The notes under the pieces are model-generated. The model did no database searches. It was given only the letters and a program-made list of their open reading frames with translations, and was not told where the DNA came from. Made by a program: the position numbers and the translations under genes. Of a stretch of DNA of 64,000 bases, positions 1 through 8,928 are shown in pieces. How positions within the stretch are numbered: position 1 is the first letter of the stretch; every line of letters begins with the position of its first letter. The stretch is from Larkinella soli (GTDB lineage: Bacteria; Bacteroidota; Bacteroidia; Cytophagales; Spirosomataceae), in assembly GCF_003703975.1 (NCBI RefSeq), contig NZ_QTJY01000024.1:1-64000 (forward strand), given 5' to 3'.

Positions 1-1
1 C

Positions 2-220
2 AAGGAGGGGAGGAACCGGTATACCGGCTGGTTTCAATTGACCATCAAAGGAATCACCCGGGACGTAATGATCCCCTTCACACGGATCCGGCTCCGGTCG
101 GCAGTCCGGTATCAGGGCCGTTTTACCCTGAATCGACTGGACTTTGGGGTGGGGGAAAGCAGTATGCTGCTTGACCGGGACGTCACCGTTTCCATCCGGT
201 TGCAGGTTCCGGAAGGGTAG
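2..220 (+). CDS. YceI-like domain protein, C-terminal fragment
   Basis: Only the last ~72 codons are in the window; the frame is open back to base 2. The end shows the YceI pattern: a strand reading LTIKGITRDV, then GRFTLNRLDFGVG and a closing strand DRDVTVSIRLQV. YceI proteins are lipocalin-like barrels that bind isoprenoid-type lipids, usually in the periplasm. The 5' end and any signal peptide lie outside the window. The family call rests on the C-terminal pattern alone. Confidence 0.7.
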   Translation, partial: KEGRNRYTGWFQLTIKGITRDVMIPFTRIRLRSAVRYQGRFTLNRLDFGVGESSMLLDRDVTVSIRLQVPEG

Positions 221-294
221 ACCCCCTGTCTGCAATCAGCCCTAAAAACCTTTCAACCCGAACAGTAATTCCATACCAATCCAAATAAATAATC

Positions 295-789
295 ATGAAT
301 TCCGTCTTACCCCAATCTCCTTCTGCCCGGAAGCAGGACACCGCCGGTGTGCCGGCAACCAATCTCTTTGTGGTCCTTACTTTCTTTAGTTACGGCACGG
401 CCATGATGGACTATTTTCTGGTGTATCCGTCGCGGGCCATCGTCGGCGCCGGCGAGTTCGTGGCCTACCACGCTCTGCTCGAAGACCGCATTTTGCCCAT
501 CAGCGTGGTGCCCTTTGCCCTGATGACCGTCCTGAACCTGTTGTTGCTTTGGTACCGCCCGGCGGATGTTCCGAAAGGGCTCATCCGGCTATCGTTGCTT
601 TGCCTGCTGCTGGACTGGGCTTCGTCCATTCTGGTGCAGATTCCGATGAACCTGCAACTGAACGAGGGGAAAGACCTGCTGCTTATTCAGCAGGTGATGG
701 ACACGAACTACGGCCGGATTTTTCTGGAGTCCGCCCAGGCTCTGATCGCCTTTCTGATTTTAAACAAGCGAACCCGGCAGCCGCAGTGA
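295..789 (+). CDS. Four-helix integral membrane protein of unknown function
   Basis: This 164-aa protein has a polar N-terminal tail of about 22 residues and about four hydrophobic segments (near residues 25-45, 65-85, 98-118 and 143-158). A charged region, ALLEDRILP, lies between the first two helices. The topology recalls small DUF1772/DoxX-type membrane proteins, but I do not recognise a family signature. The gene starts 75 bases after the YceI-like gene and is followed by a strong hairpin at 873-914, which suggests it ends a transcript. Function unknown. Confidence 0.6.
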   Translation: MNSVLPQSPSARKQDTAGVPATNLFVVLTFFSYGTAMMDYFLVYPSRAIVGAGEFVAYHALLEDRILPISVVPFALMTVLNLLLLWYRPADVPKGLIRLSLLCLLLDWASSILVQIPMNLQLNEGKDLLLIQQVMDTNYGRIFLESAQALIAFLILNKRTRQPQ

Positions 790-872
790 CCTGCCCCCGC
801 TGATTCATGGTACGGGCGCAGATGATTTCAGGTAGTTCTACGCGTAAATTTTCTGAATATCGTGCCGAACTT

Positions 873-914
873 TACCCCGGGTTATTCGCAGGTCGATGCG
901 AATAACCCGGGGTA
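873..914 (+). terminator. Strong intrinsic terminator, 18-bp stem
   Basis: The arms 873-890 and 897-914 are perfectly complementary with a 6-base loop, followed by TTTTTC. It lies 83 bases after the stop of the membrane protein gene and just before the PAS-LuxR gene, so it should isolate the two. Confidence 0.75.
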
Positions 915-931
915 TTTTTCTTTAATTACTT

Positions 932-1681
932 GTGAACCGGAATACCGCTATGGTCAACCTGCTATCGAACTGGACGTATTCGACGCCGGCTGCCTCTTCC
1001 CAATCAAGCCAGGAACTGAGCGTGCTGGATCAATTCTTTCCGGGATGGGTCCTGGCTATCTTTGAAAACCAGGGAGGGGATACGCCACGCTTTCTGAGTC
1101 GAAATGCATCGGAATTCTGGGGTATGACCGACGAAGAACTGACCCGGAAAACCTGCCATGATATAGAAGCCATGATCCATCCCGACGATCTGGACGGCTA
1201 TCTGCGTTGCAGGCGACGGATGGCGGAACTACAAAAAACGCTGAAGCCCAGTGAAGCCCTCCATTATCGCTTTGCGATTCAATACCGGCTTCGTCCGCAC
1301 CGGCACCTGGCGTACCGGCATGTTTACGGGGAGGTGCTGACCTACCTCGACGGTCAGAACCGGACGGCTCAGGCCATGATGTACCGGGATGCCTCCGCCG
1401 ACCGGGTATCGGACCGGGTGCAACTCACCTGGTACCGCACCCATGGGCTGGATTATCACAAAGTGGGTAGTTACATTCCCGCCACCGCCGAGCAGGGACT
1501 GACCGTCCGTGAAGAAGAAATCCTCCACCTGATCAAGGAAGGCTTCAGCAGCAAGGAGATGGCCGACCGGCTCAGCATCAGCCTCAACACGGTCAAGAAC
1601 CACCGTAAAAATCTGCTGCGAAAAACCCAGTCCCGCAACATGGCCGATCTGGTCCATACGGTCACGGCCGGCCTGTCCTGA
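932..1681 (+). CDS. PAS-like sensor with LuxR-type DNA-binding domain
   Basis: This is a one-component transcriptional regulator of ~249 aa. Residues ~30-150 look like a PAS fold, including an FLSRNASEFWGMTDEEL segment and a MIHPDDLDGYL segment typical of PAS_3. The C-terminal ~60 residues are a LuxR/GerE helix-turn-helix (LTVREEEILHLIKEGFSSKEMADRL, then SLNTVKNHRKNLLRK). The first possible start is GTG at 932; an in-frame ATG at 950 is an equally good choice. There is no receiver domain. The ligand is unknown. It stands alone between the terminator at 873-914 and a promoter-bearing gap. Confidence 0.8.
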   Translation: MNRNTAMVNLLSNWTYSTPAASSQSSQELSVLDQFFPGWVLAIFENQGGDTPRFLSRNASEFWGMTDEELTRKTCHDIEAMIHPDDLDGYLRCRRRMAELQKTLKPSEALHYRFAIQYRLRPHRHLAYRHVYGEVLTYLDGQNRTAQAMMYRDASADRVSDRVQLTWYRTHGLDYHKVGSYIPATAEQGLTVREEEILHLIKEGFSSKEMADRLSISLNTVKNHRKNLLRKTQSRNMADLVHTVTAGLS

Positions 1682-1830
1682 TTCTTTGCCGCGCCCTCCT
1701 GCCCTCCACCCCCGCTCGTTCCTCCCTAAGCCGTCTCCGGTCGGTGGTACGGACGACACTGTCCTTATTCACCGGGCAAAGGCGAACAATTAGCTCCAAA
1801 GGGCTATTTACCCGGGCTGGTCCCGCCCCC

Positions 1831-1838
1831 TACCTTTG
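1831..1838 (+). promoter_or_regulatory. Bacteroidota -7 box (TACCTTTG)
   Basis: The sequence matches TAnnTTTG, the -7 element of the Bacteroidota housekeeping sigma factor, 66 bases before the DoxX-like start codon. No clean TTTG -33 element was found at the usual 19-21 base spacing, so this is a candidate only. Confidence 0.4.
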
Positions 1839-1903
1839 TTACCCGGAACCCAACTCCTGCACGGCGTAGGTTCCGGCACAACACCGGTTACCAAAACCAG
1901 TCC

Positions 1904-2269
1904 ATGAAAACTATCAAAATCATCTACTGGACCACTACGTCGCTGCTGGTCCTGTTGTCGGCCGCATCGGCCTATGGTTACTTAACTCAGGCCGAGATGC
2001 AGCAGAGCTTTCTCCATCTCGGCTTTCCCGACTACTTCCGGGTAGAGCTGGCGATTGCCAAACTGGCAGGGGCCGTGATCTTGCCGGCCCCGGTCAAGGC
2101 CCGCTATAAAGAATGGGCCTACGTCGGCTTTGCCATCGTTTATATTTCGGCCATTATTGCCCACGGCAGCGTGGCCGACCCCTTCGTCAGTACCGTATTT
2201 CCTTTAGTAGCCCTGGTGCTGCTGCTGGCATCCTATACCACTTACCATCGGGTGCAGGCAGTTTTTTAA
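1904..2269 (+). CDS. DoxX-like small membrane protein
   Basis: This 121-aa protein has four hydrophobic segments (about residues 8-27, 45-62, 70-88, 95-112) and the DoxX-type motif HLGFPDYFRVELAIAKLAGA after the first helix. DoxX-like proteins are four-helix inner-membrane proteins whose exact function is mostly unknown. The start is supported by an AT-rich leader and a -7 box at 1831. It stands as a single gene facing the ABC permease gene. Confidence 0.75.
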   Translation: MKTIKIIYWTTTSLLVLLSAASAYGYLTQAEMQQSFLHLGFPDYFRVELAIAKLAGAVILPAPVKARYKEWAYVGFAIVYISAIIAHGSVADPFVSTVFPLVALVLLLASYTTYHRVQAVF

Positions 2270-2523
2270 AGCCGATCAATACCAAACTTCCACATCTCAT
2301 GAAAACCACGTGCCTGCCCATTTTGGCCACTGAAATTCTATTTTTCCTGATCCTGCTGATCGTTTGTAAAGAAGATCCGGACGACAAAAAAGAGCGTTCC
2401 CGGAAGACCTGCTTATTCGTCCACAAAGCCGCCCGCGGGGCGGGGGCCTGGAAGAAAGCAGCGCCCCTCTCACGAATTGTTTTTTCTTCTTTTGAAAGGA
2501 GAAAGAAAAACCAGGGCCTATGG

Positions 2524-5208
2524 CTATTCTGAGCGCAGGCTTTTGACCGGGTTCATCAGGGCGGCTTTGATGCTTTGGAAGCTCACCGTCAGTACGGCAA
2601 TGCCAACGGCCAACACCCCTGCCCCGGCAAATACCCACCATTCAATGTCAATGCGGTAGGTAAAGTCCTGCAGCCATTGATTCATCAGGTACCAGGCCAC
2701 CGGGGACGCAATGAGGATGGCAATGACGACCAGTTTGACAAACTCTTTGCTCAGCAGGGCGACAATGCCGGCCACCGAGGCCCCGAGCACTTTCCGAACA
2801 CCGATTTCTTTCGTTCGCTGTTCGGCCGTAAAAGCCGCCAGGCCAAATAATCCGAGGCAGGCGATGAAAATAGTCAGGCCGGCGAAAGTGCGATACAGCC
2901 CGCCCATTTGCTGTTCCGCTTTGTAATAGGCATTCAGGCTCTCCTCATAAAACCGGCCCACAAAAGCCACCTCGGGAAAGACCCGGGCGTAAGTGGCTTT
3001 GATACGGTCCACCGTCTGAAGTAGGTTTTTTGAACGTATTTTCACGCTGCCGGCGTAATAGAACTTGCTGGAGGGCGTCATTAGCAGCGGCTGAACCCCG
3101 CCGTCCCGTGCCGAGTTGGTGTGAAAGTCTTTCACAACGCCCACAATAGGTCCCTTGATGGGGCTGGTAAAACCGCCTAAGCGTAAGTTCCGGCCAAGAG
3201 CCGAGGCCGCATTCTCCACGCCCAGTTTTTTGAGCAGGGTTTCGTTGACCACGAATTTGGGAAGCGTATCGTTGACGGCGTAGGGAGTCCCTGCCAGAAA
3301 GGTAATACCGTGGGTTTGAAAGTAGTTGCCGTCGGCCATCTTCAGGGAGACGGTGAAGTCTTCATCTTTCGAGAGGTTGGAGTAGGCGAAGGTGCTCTGC
3401 CACTTGCTGTTTGAAGAGGGCACATCCGACGAGAACGTCACGGAAGAAACGCCCGGAATACGCAGCAGCTCGTTGCGAAGCGTGGCGTTTCGGGGGCCGT
3501 ACTCGGTATCCATGCCGAAATTATACACGCCCTGCTGATCAAAACCTAAGTCCAGGCGGCTCAGGTAGTCCATCTGACGCAGGTTGATCACCGTGCTGAT
3601 GATGAGCACTAAGGCCGCAGTGAATTGAAACACAATCAGGCTCTGACGCAGGGAAAGGCCCTGCAGCCACCCTCGTGACGGTTGTTTTCGGAACACGTCC
3701 AGGGGAGAAAACGAGGATAGAATCCAGGCCGGGTAGAGCCCCGCCAGCAACGTGAGCAGGACCAGAAGGCCCAACAGGGCGAAGCTGACGTCGGGTCTGA
3801 AATACAGCGAGGCATCGGCGGGAATGTTGAACAGGGTGCTGACGTAGGGCAGGGCGGCATAGGCCAGTCCAACGCCCAGCAGCAACGAGACCAATACCAT
3901 GAAAAGGGTTTCGGTCAGAAACTGGGCTACCAACTGCCCTTTCTGACTGCCCAGGACCTTGCGGACGCTCACTTCCTTGGCCCGCCGGGAAGCCAATGCT
4001 GAGGCAATGTTGACGAAATTGACGCAGGCCATCAAAAGCAACAGGCCGCCCACAATCGCCAGGTTCCAGATGCGTGACCGGGGAACGACGGCCACCTGGT
4101 TCGAAAACGTATCATACCTTTGGTCATGATGCATCTCGGCTAACGGACTCAGGAAGTGCGTTTTCTTATCACGATCCTTCTGCCCTTCATAGTGTTTGCG
4201 GGAAAACTTCACCAGGAGGGCGTTGGCGGTAGCGACCGGGAAGTTGGGCGGCAGGCGGACAAAAATCTGGTCGTTGCTCGAGGTGCTGCCCCAATCGGCA
4301 AATGACCCGAAGCCGAATCGCTCGGCCCTGTCGGCCTGTTTGGTGGCGTAAGAAATCACCAGGTTCATCGGAAACGAGGTATTGGAAGGCGCATCGGCCA
4401 GGACGCCAACCACCTGCATGGTGGTGTGGTTGTTGATCCGCACGAACTTGCCCACCGCCTGCTGGGCATCACCGAAATATTTCTCCGCAAATTTCCGGGA
4501 CAACGCCACCACATTCGGTCGCGCCAATGTGCCGGGCTGACCGATAAGCCAGCGGAAATTAAACAGCCTGAAAAACTCGGGTCCCACCATCAGGCCTTCA
4601 TCGTCTTCCAGAAACTTGGCCGTCGCGTGGGCGGCATTTGGATCGCTGCCCAACACCGTCACCTGGGGGTCGAGCGTCCCGAAGACGGGCGCGATGATCT
4701 CCAGCTGGGGAAGATCCGTTTTAAGCGCGGCCGCCACGGGCAGCGGATTCCCTGGGGTAAATTCTTTGTCACCCGTGGCCAGCACCTGCTCCCGCACGAT
4801 GCGGTAGATACGGTCGGGGTCGGTATGAAACCGATCAAAACTAAGCTCGTAACGGACCGTCATGAACAGTAACAGGGCCGCAGCCACCCCGACGCTCAGG
4901 CCCAGCACGTTCAGGGCGGTGAAGCTACGATGGCGCTTGAGGCCACGCCAGGCAAGCAGAAAGTGATTTCGAATCATGTCGGTTGTGGTCGGGTTTGAAA
5001 AGGGGGTCGGTTGACGCTTCATGACAAAAGGCCGCATCAGGCTCAGGACATCGCGCCAGTAGCGCCACCGCGCCCTGCGAAGGCCCATCAACCCGACCCG
5101 CTGGTGAAACAGTTCGTCAAGGTCACTCTCCATTTCGTCGAGCAGGTGCGGAGCGCAGAACCAGCGAAGCAGACGTTGGGCGAGGGCAGGAGGGAAAGGC
5201 TCTTTCAT
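2524..5208 (-). CDS. FtsX/MacB-type ABC transporter permease with prefix domain
   Basis: This is a large (~894 aa) inner-membrane permease. Residues ~1-60 are the short soluble prefix seen in PadR-linked permeases. A first transmembrane helix follows MIRNHFLLAWRGLKRHRSFTALN, then a MacB-like periplasmic domain, three helices with an FtsX signature (ASRRAKEVSVRKVLGSQKGQ), a second periplasmic domain and a second FtsX unit (EQRTKEIGVRKVLGAS). The start at 5208 is chosen because its ATG overlaps the PadR stop as ATGA; an upstream in-frame start at 5238 lies inside padR. No ATPase gene is adjacent, so the partner must be elsewhere. Such permeases usually export peptides or drugs or respond to envelope stress. 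Confidence 0.9.
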   Translation of the reverse strand: MKEPFPPALAQRLLRWFCAPHLLDEMESDLDELFHQRVGLMGLRRARWRYWRDVLSLMRPFVMKRQPTPFSNPTTTDMIRNHFLLAWRGLKRHRSFTALNVLGLSVGVAAALLLFMTVRYELSFDRFHTDPDRIYRIVREQVLATGDKEFTPGNPLPVAAALKTDLPQLEIIAPVFGTLDPQVTVLGSDPNAAHATAKFLEDDEGLMVGPEFFRLFNFRWLIGQPGTLARPNVVALSRKFAEKYFGDAQQAVGKFVRINNHTTMQVVGVLADAPSNTSFPMNLVISYATKQADRAERFGFGSFADWGSTSSNDQIFVRLPPNFPVATANALLVKFSRKHYEGQKDRDKKTHFLSPLAEMHHDQRYDTFSNQVAVVPRSRIWNLAIVGGLLLLMACVNFVNIASALASRRAKEVSVRKVLGSQKGQLVAQFLTETLFMVLVSLLLGVGLAYAALPYVSTLFNIPADASLYFRPDVSFALLGLLVLLTLLAGLYPAWILSSFSPLDVFRKQPSRGWLQGLSLRQSLIVFQFTAALVLIISTVINLRQMDYLSRLDLGFDQQGVYNFGMDTEYGPRNATLRNELLRIPGVSSVTFSSDVPSSNSKWQSTFAYSNLSKDEDFTVSLKMADGNYFQTHGITFLAGTPYAVNDTLPKFVVNETLLKKLGVENAASALGRNLRLGGFTSPIKGPIVGVVKDFHTNSARDGGVQPLLMTPSSKFYYAGSVKIRSKNLLQTVDRIKATYARVFPEVAFVGRFYEESLNAYYKAEQQMGGLYRTFAGLTIFIACLGLFGLAAFTAEQRTKEIGVRKVLGASVAGIVALLSKEFVKLVVIAILIASPVAWYLMNQWLQDFTYRIDIEWWVFAGAGVLAVGIAVLTVSFQSIKAALMNPVKSLRSE

Positions 5209-5531
5209 GACCAGGCGGTTTGGGGAATGGCGTTCCACATCTGGTTTCTCAATTGCCGGACCTCTTCCAGCGCGCGCCGACCAGCCCCCGTGACCGAGTA
5301 AAGCCGTTTCCGGCGGCCGCCCCGTTCCGGCGCAATACCGCCCATCCGGGATTCGACGAGCCCTTTTTCCTGAAGCCGGTTCAGGGCCGAATGCACTGCG
5401 CCGAGGTTGACCGGACGATTCATCTGCTGTTCAATTTCGGTGACCACTGCCGCCCCGTATGCATCCCCGGCCCGAATGGCAACGGCCAGTAAGACCACTT
5501 CTTCAAACTCGCCCAGATAGGTTCCTTTCAT
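5205..5531 (-). CDS. PadR-family transcriptional regulator
   Basis: This 108-aa winged-helix repressor shows the PadR pattern: an N-terminal YLGEFEEVVLLAV helix, GDAYGAAVVTEI, the recognition region NLGAVHSALNRLQEKGLVE, a wing (GGRRKRLYSVTGAGRRAL) and a short C-terminal dimerisation helix. Its stop codon overlaps the permease start by four bases (ATGA), so the two are translationally coupled. PadR proteins commonly repress their own operon, so it probably controls the permease. A partial -7 box (TACATTTA) sits just upstream. Confidence 0.92.
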   Translation of the reverse strand: MKGTYLGEFEEVVLLAVAIRAGDAYGAAVVTEIEQQMNRPVNLGAVHSALNRLQEKGLVESRMGGIAPERGGRRKRLYSVTGAGRRALEEVRQLRNQMWNAIPQTAWS

Positions 5532-5914
5532 GGCAAATGATTATTCCCGTAAATGTATAACAAATGTCTTGCCAGACTAAAAAATCCTTTCTGACAGGCT
5601 CTTTTCGCCTGTTTCAGGTTGGTGGCGCAGGGGAACTGTCCAGAAATGGACAAAAAAGCGTACGGTTTTGGACGGCCCCGTCTGCCGGTTTCTTTCACGA
5701 GGTCAGGCAACGGAAACGGCCGGCCATCCTCGATCAGGGGAAGCTCGAAGTCACCCGGAAACGGAAAGAGAACCGGGAAAAGGCGGGGGACAGCCTCCGG
5801 TTTCTTGCGCGCGTTGGGTAGTTCGGTGCATCGAAAAAAAGCGGCTATTGTATGATAACCCGCTGATTCTTGATAAATTAGAAACGTGATGGTGAGTAAA
5901 CCACACGAAAAACG
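5532..5914. other. Non-coding gap upstream of padR
   Basis: About 380 bases without a convincing gene. It should hold the padR promoter on the minus strand near 5545-5575. Several overlapping open frames on both strands lack starts with ribosome-binding sites and have no recognisable content. I see no repeat or RNA structure here. Confidence 0.4.
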
Positions 5915-6115
5915 ATGAAAACCGCTTTTGTCTATTCGGGGCGACGGCCCGAGGTATACTATCCACTCAGGCGACAGATCGTGGAAGAATTCCGGTTAGA
6001 GCTGGCGCAAGCCACCGGCTTCAAAAGATCCTGGCTACGCTGGAAACGAAGAATAGCCTTAGACATCAGGTACAATCAAATTCTGTTTTCCGCAAGGGGG
6101 CAGATCGCCCGTTAG
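5915..6115 (+). CDS. Possible small basic protein (66 aa)
   Basis: The open frame encodes a basic peptide with no transmembrane segment or signal peptide, rich in Arg/Lys and aromatic residues (KRSWLRWKRRIAL). I do not recognise a family. It is supported only by a plausible ATG after an A-rich leader and by a very strong hairpin (6140-6187) 24 bases after its stop, which implies that a transcript ends here. The hairpin could equally end a non-coding RNA. Confidence 0.35.
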   Translation: MKTAFVYSGRRPEVYYPLRRQIVEEFRLELAQATGFKRSWLRWKRRIALDIRYNQILFSARGQIAR

Positions 6116-6139
6116 CATCGGATTATACAGGAACTCGCT

Positions 6140-6187
6140 AAACATGAACGCCCGGCTACTCTGCTTAGTAGCCGGGCGTTCATGTTT
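6140..6187 (+). terminator. Perfect 21-bp hairpin terminator
   Basis: The arms 6140-6160 and 6167-6187 are exact reverse complements around a CTGCTT loop, with a GC-rich core and AT-rich outer part. The symmetry allows termination from either strand. The T-tract is short, so confidence is not full. Confidence 0.6.
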
Positions 6188-6723
6188 GGTAGACGGCAAT
6201 GGATCAGCGTTCTCCGGGTCCTTTCTCCTCTCTTTCAAAAAGTAAAGGGAGACGATGAACTTCTCGGATAGACGATTCCGGAGGCTAAACTTCAAATCGA
6301 TGGTTTGGAAAAAAATGGTCGAAATGCAGACATCCCGAGAGGCCCATTCCGGGTAGTTAATCTCCCTTTGAGGAGAGTAAAAGCAGCCTTCAAAACTGTG
6401 CCCTCTTATTTGGAAAACGCATTGTTTTAGGGAATATTGCTCGAAAAGGAAGATAATTAATTTATTGATTTACAGTTAGTTATTTAAAATTTGGTGGTTT
6501 ATATTCGCAGCACGATTCAGTTTTCCACCCTCTTTTATTCTCAAATAAACAGCATGCTTTCACCGTCTCGCGCGGAATGAAATGACGGATCGGCGTTTCG
6601 GTTTTTCTGCCTTGCGCGGGCAGCGCAACGGGTTGGCGCCCTGCCGGCGGAAGGGAACGGAAATGGGAAAGCCGTAACGTCTTTATCGACCGGAATCCAG
6701 GGCTTCTTTTAAATAAACAGTAA
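6188..6723. other. Non-coding gap upstream of the HelD-like gene
   Basis: About 535 bases with no gene I can support. The part from about 6380 to 6530 is clearly AT-rich and is the likely promoter region of the downstream helicase gene; a TATATTCG box (6500-6507) resembles the -7 element with one mismatch. No structured RNA or repeat was recognised. Confidence 0.4.
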
Positions 6724-8784
6724 ATGATAAACGCAACCGAACAGGAAGAAAGAGAATTCCTTGCCGAGATCAGGGAAAAACTGACGTTGGCGGTCAGACG
6801 GATCGATGAGGCCGTCAAGCAGTATTCCGACGAACTCAGGGAGAAAAAGCGGTATATTCATGAGCATCAGTCGGGCATGGACGACGCCGATATGGTGGCT
6901 GCGGACCAATCCATCAACCGTATGGCTTTTACGGGCGAAGCCGCGGTGGCGAGGAAACGGAAGCTGATCAAGCTGGTTCAGTCCCCTTACTTTGGCCGCA
7001 TCGATTTCGTCGCGAAGGAGGATCAAAGATCGCCGGTGTATATCGGCATCCATACCTTCTCCGACGAAAAGCAGCGGGTGAACCTGATTTACGACTGGCG
7101 GGCCCCGATCTCCGCTTTGTTCTATGACTTCGAGCTGGGAGAAGCCTCGTACTCGACCCCTTTCGGAAAGGTGCAGGGCCACATCGCCTTAAAACGTCAG
7201 TACAAAATCAGAGACGGTTACATGGAATTCATGATCGAGAACGACGTGAACATTCATGACGACCTTCTTCAGAAAGAGCTTGCCCGGTCCTCGGACGACA
7301 AGATGAAGAATATTGTCGCTACCATTCAGCGGGATCAGAATGCGGTAATCAGGAACGAGTCCGCCCAGGTTATGGTCATCCAGGGCGTAGCCGGTTCCGG
7401 GAAAACGTCGATCGCCTTACATCGGATTGCCTTCCTGTTGTATCGTTTCAGAGATTCGATTGCGGCAAAAGACATTCTCATCATTTCTCCCAACAAGGTT
7501 TTTGCCGATTATATTTCCAATGTCTTACCCGAGCTGGGGGAAGAACACATTCCGGAGATGGGCATGGAAGAGCTCGCCGTTCAGCTGCTTGAGAAAAAAT
7601 ACCGGTTTCAGACCTTCTTCGACCAGGTGTCCGCGTTGCTGGAGGGACACGATGCGGCTTTTATCGAACGCATCCGGTTCAAATCCTCGGCCGAATTCCT
7701 CAGCAGGCTCGATCAATACCTGATCTATATCGAGAATAATTACTTCCGGGGGGCGGACCTCAGGGTTGGCAAAACCATCGTTCCTGCCACTTTCATTCTG
7801 GATAGGTTTAGGGCCTACCACCGGGTTCCGCTTCTGAAAAGGTTCGAACATGTCGTAAAAGACGTTCAGGATTTTGTCAGAACCGCAGGAAACCATAAGC
7901 CGACCGGGCCGGAGAAAACAAAAATCTGGGAGGCCGTTCCGGCCATGTTCAGGTTTAACAATGTGCAGGACTTCTACCGGGATTTTTTCGACTGGATCGG
8001 AAAACCTGAGTTTTTCAGGATCGACCACCGGCTGACCCTGGAATACGCGGACGTCTTTGCCATCATTTATTTTCAGATCCGTCTGGAAGGCATCTCCACC
8101 TACAATCATGTCAAGCACCTGCTGGTGGACGAAATGCAGGATTATACGCCCGTTCAATATGCGGTATTGTCCAGGCTGTTCCTTTGCCGGAAGACGATTT
8201 TGGGGGATGTAAGTCAGACGGTTAATCCTTACAGTGCTTCCTCCGCCGAAACGATCGAACGGGTGTTTCCTCAGGCCGATGTGGTCAAACTTTACCGAAG
8301 CTATCGGTCCACGGTAGAGATTACCGCCTTTGCGCAGCGGATCATCCCCAACCCTGACATTATCCCCATGGAAAGGCATGGTCAGGAACCCCTGTTAGCC
8401 CGTTTCGACAGCCGGAACGAAGAACTGGAAGCCGTCAGACAGCTGATCCTGACCTTCCAAAAATCACAAAATCAGTCGCTTGGAATCATCTGCAAAACCC
8501 TGCGGCAGGCCGAGGATCTATACGATGCGCTGAAAGGGCCGGGGGTTCATCTGCTTACTGCCGACTCCGTGGCCTTCGAAGAGGGCGCCGTCATCACTAC
8601 CGCGCATTTGGCGAAGGGGCTTGAATTTGATGAAGTGGCCGTACCGTTTGCTTCCGCCCGGAATTACCGGACCGAGGTAGATAGGCATATGCTCTATATT
8701 GCCTGTACGCGGGCGATGCACCGGCTGACGGTGACCTATTCAGGAGACCTCACGGAATTTCTGTCGGCAAACAGGAAACCATAA
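6724..8784 (+). CDS. helD: HelD-like UvrD/Rep superfamily I helicase
   Basis: This 686-aa ATPase resembles HelD, the RNA-polymerase-binding motor that removes stalled polymerase from DNA in Gram-positive bacteria. Residues 1-95 form a charged helical N-terminus, which in HelD is a coiled coil reaching into the polymerase secondary channel. A family-typical IYDWRAPISALFYDF follows at ~122-136, with LKRQYKIRDG at ~156. Walker A is GVAGSGKTS at 221-229, Walker B is LLVDEMQDYTP around 465, and the C-terminal helicase motif is IACTRAMHRL. ATG 6724 follows an A-rich leader. Base composition looks lower in GC than the downstream Kdp region, so acquisition by transfer is possible. A DNA helicase IV-like repair role cannot be excluded. 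Confidence 0.85.
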   Translation: MINATEQEEREFLAEIREKLTLAVRRIDEAVKQYSDELREKKRYIHEHQSGMDDADMVAADQSINRMAFTGEAAVARKRKLIKLVQSPYFGRIDFVAKEDQRSPVYIGIHTFSDEKQRVNLIYDWRAPISALFYDFELGEASYSTPFGKVQGHIALKRQYKIRDGYMEFMIENDVNIHDDLLQKELARSSDDKMKNIVATIQRDQNAVIRNESAQVMVIQGVAGSGKTSIALHRIAFLLYRFRDSIAAKDILIISPNKVFADYISNVLPELGEEHIPEMGMEELAVQLLEKKYRFQTFFDQVSALLEGHDAAFIERIRFKSSAEFLSRLDQYLIYIENNYFRGADLRVGKTIVPATFILDRFRAYHRVPLLKRFEHVVKDVQDFVRTAGNHKPTGPEKTKIWEAVPAMFRFNNVQDFYRDFFDWIGKPEFFRIDHRLTLEYADVFAIIYFQIRLEGISTYNHVKHLLVDEMQDYTPVQYAVLSRLFLCRKTILGDVSQTVNPYSASSAETIERVFPQADVVKLYRSYRSTVEITAFAQRIIPNPDIIPMERHGQEPLLARFDSRNEELEAVRQLILTFQKSQNQSLGIICKTLRQAEDLYDALKGPGVHLLTADSVAFEEGAVITTAHLAKGLEFDEVAVPFASARNYRTEVDRHMLYIACTRAMHRLTVTYSGDLTEFLSANRKP

Positions 8785-8793
8785 CGGGAAGCC

Positions 8794-8824
8794 GCCCCGC
8801 CCGGAAGACGATACCGGGCGGGGC
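8794..8824 (+). terminator. Candidate terminator after the HelD-like gene
   Basis: An 11-bp GC-only stem (8794-8804 with 8814-8824) has a 9-base loop, 9 bases after the helicase stop. There is no T-run, so intrinsic activity is uncertain. Confidence 0.45.
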
Positions 8825-8928
8825 ACGGCCAATACGGCCTGAAAGGACCGGGGTGGTTTTTCTAAGGCCTCGATTCCCGTAGTCACGGGTCCGGAGAATG
8901 TTTTTTACCTGCTTCGGAACATTCCGGC

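Noticed and set aside
2299-2532. Possible 77-aa membrane peptide after the DoxX-like gene
   Set aside because: It starts with one hydrophobic stretch, but the second half is low-complexity and overlaps the 3' end of the permease gene. There is no family match or terminator support.
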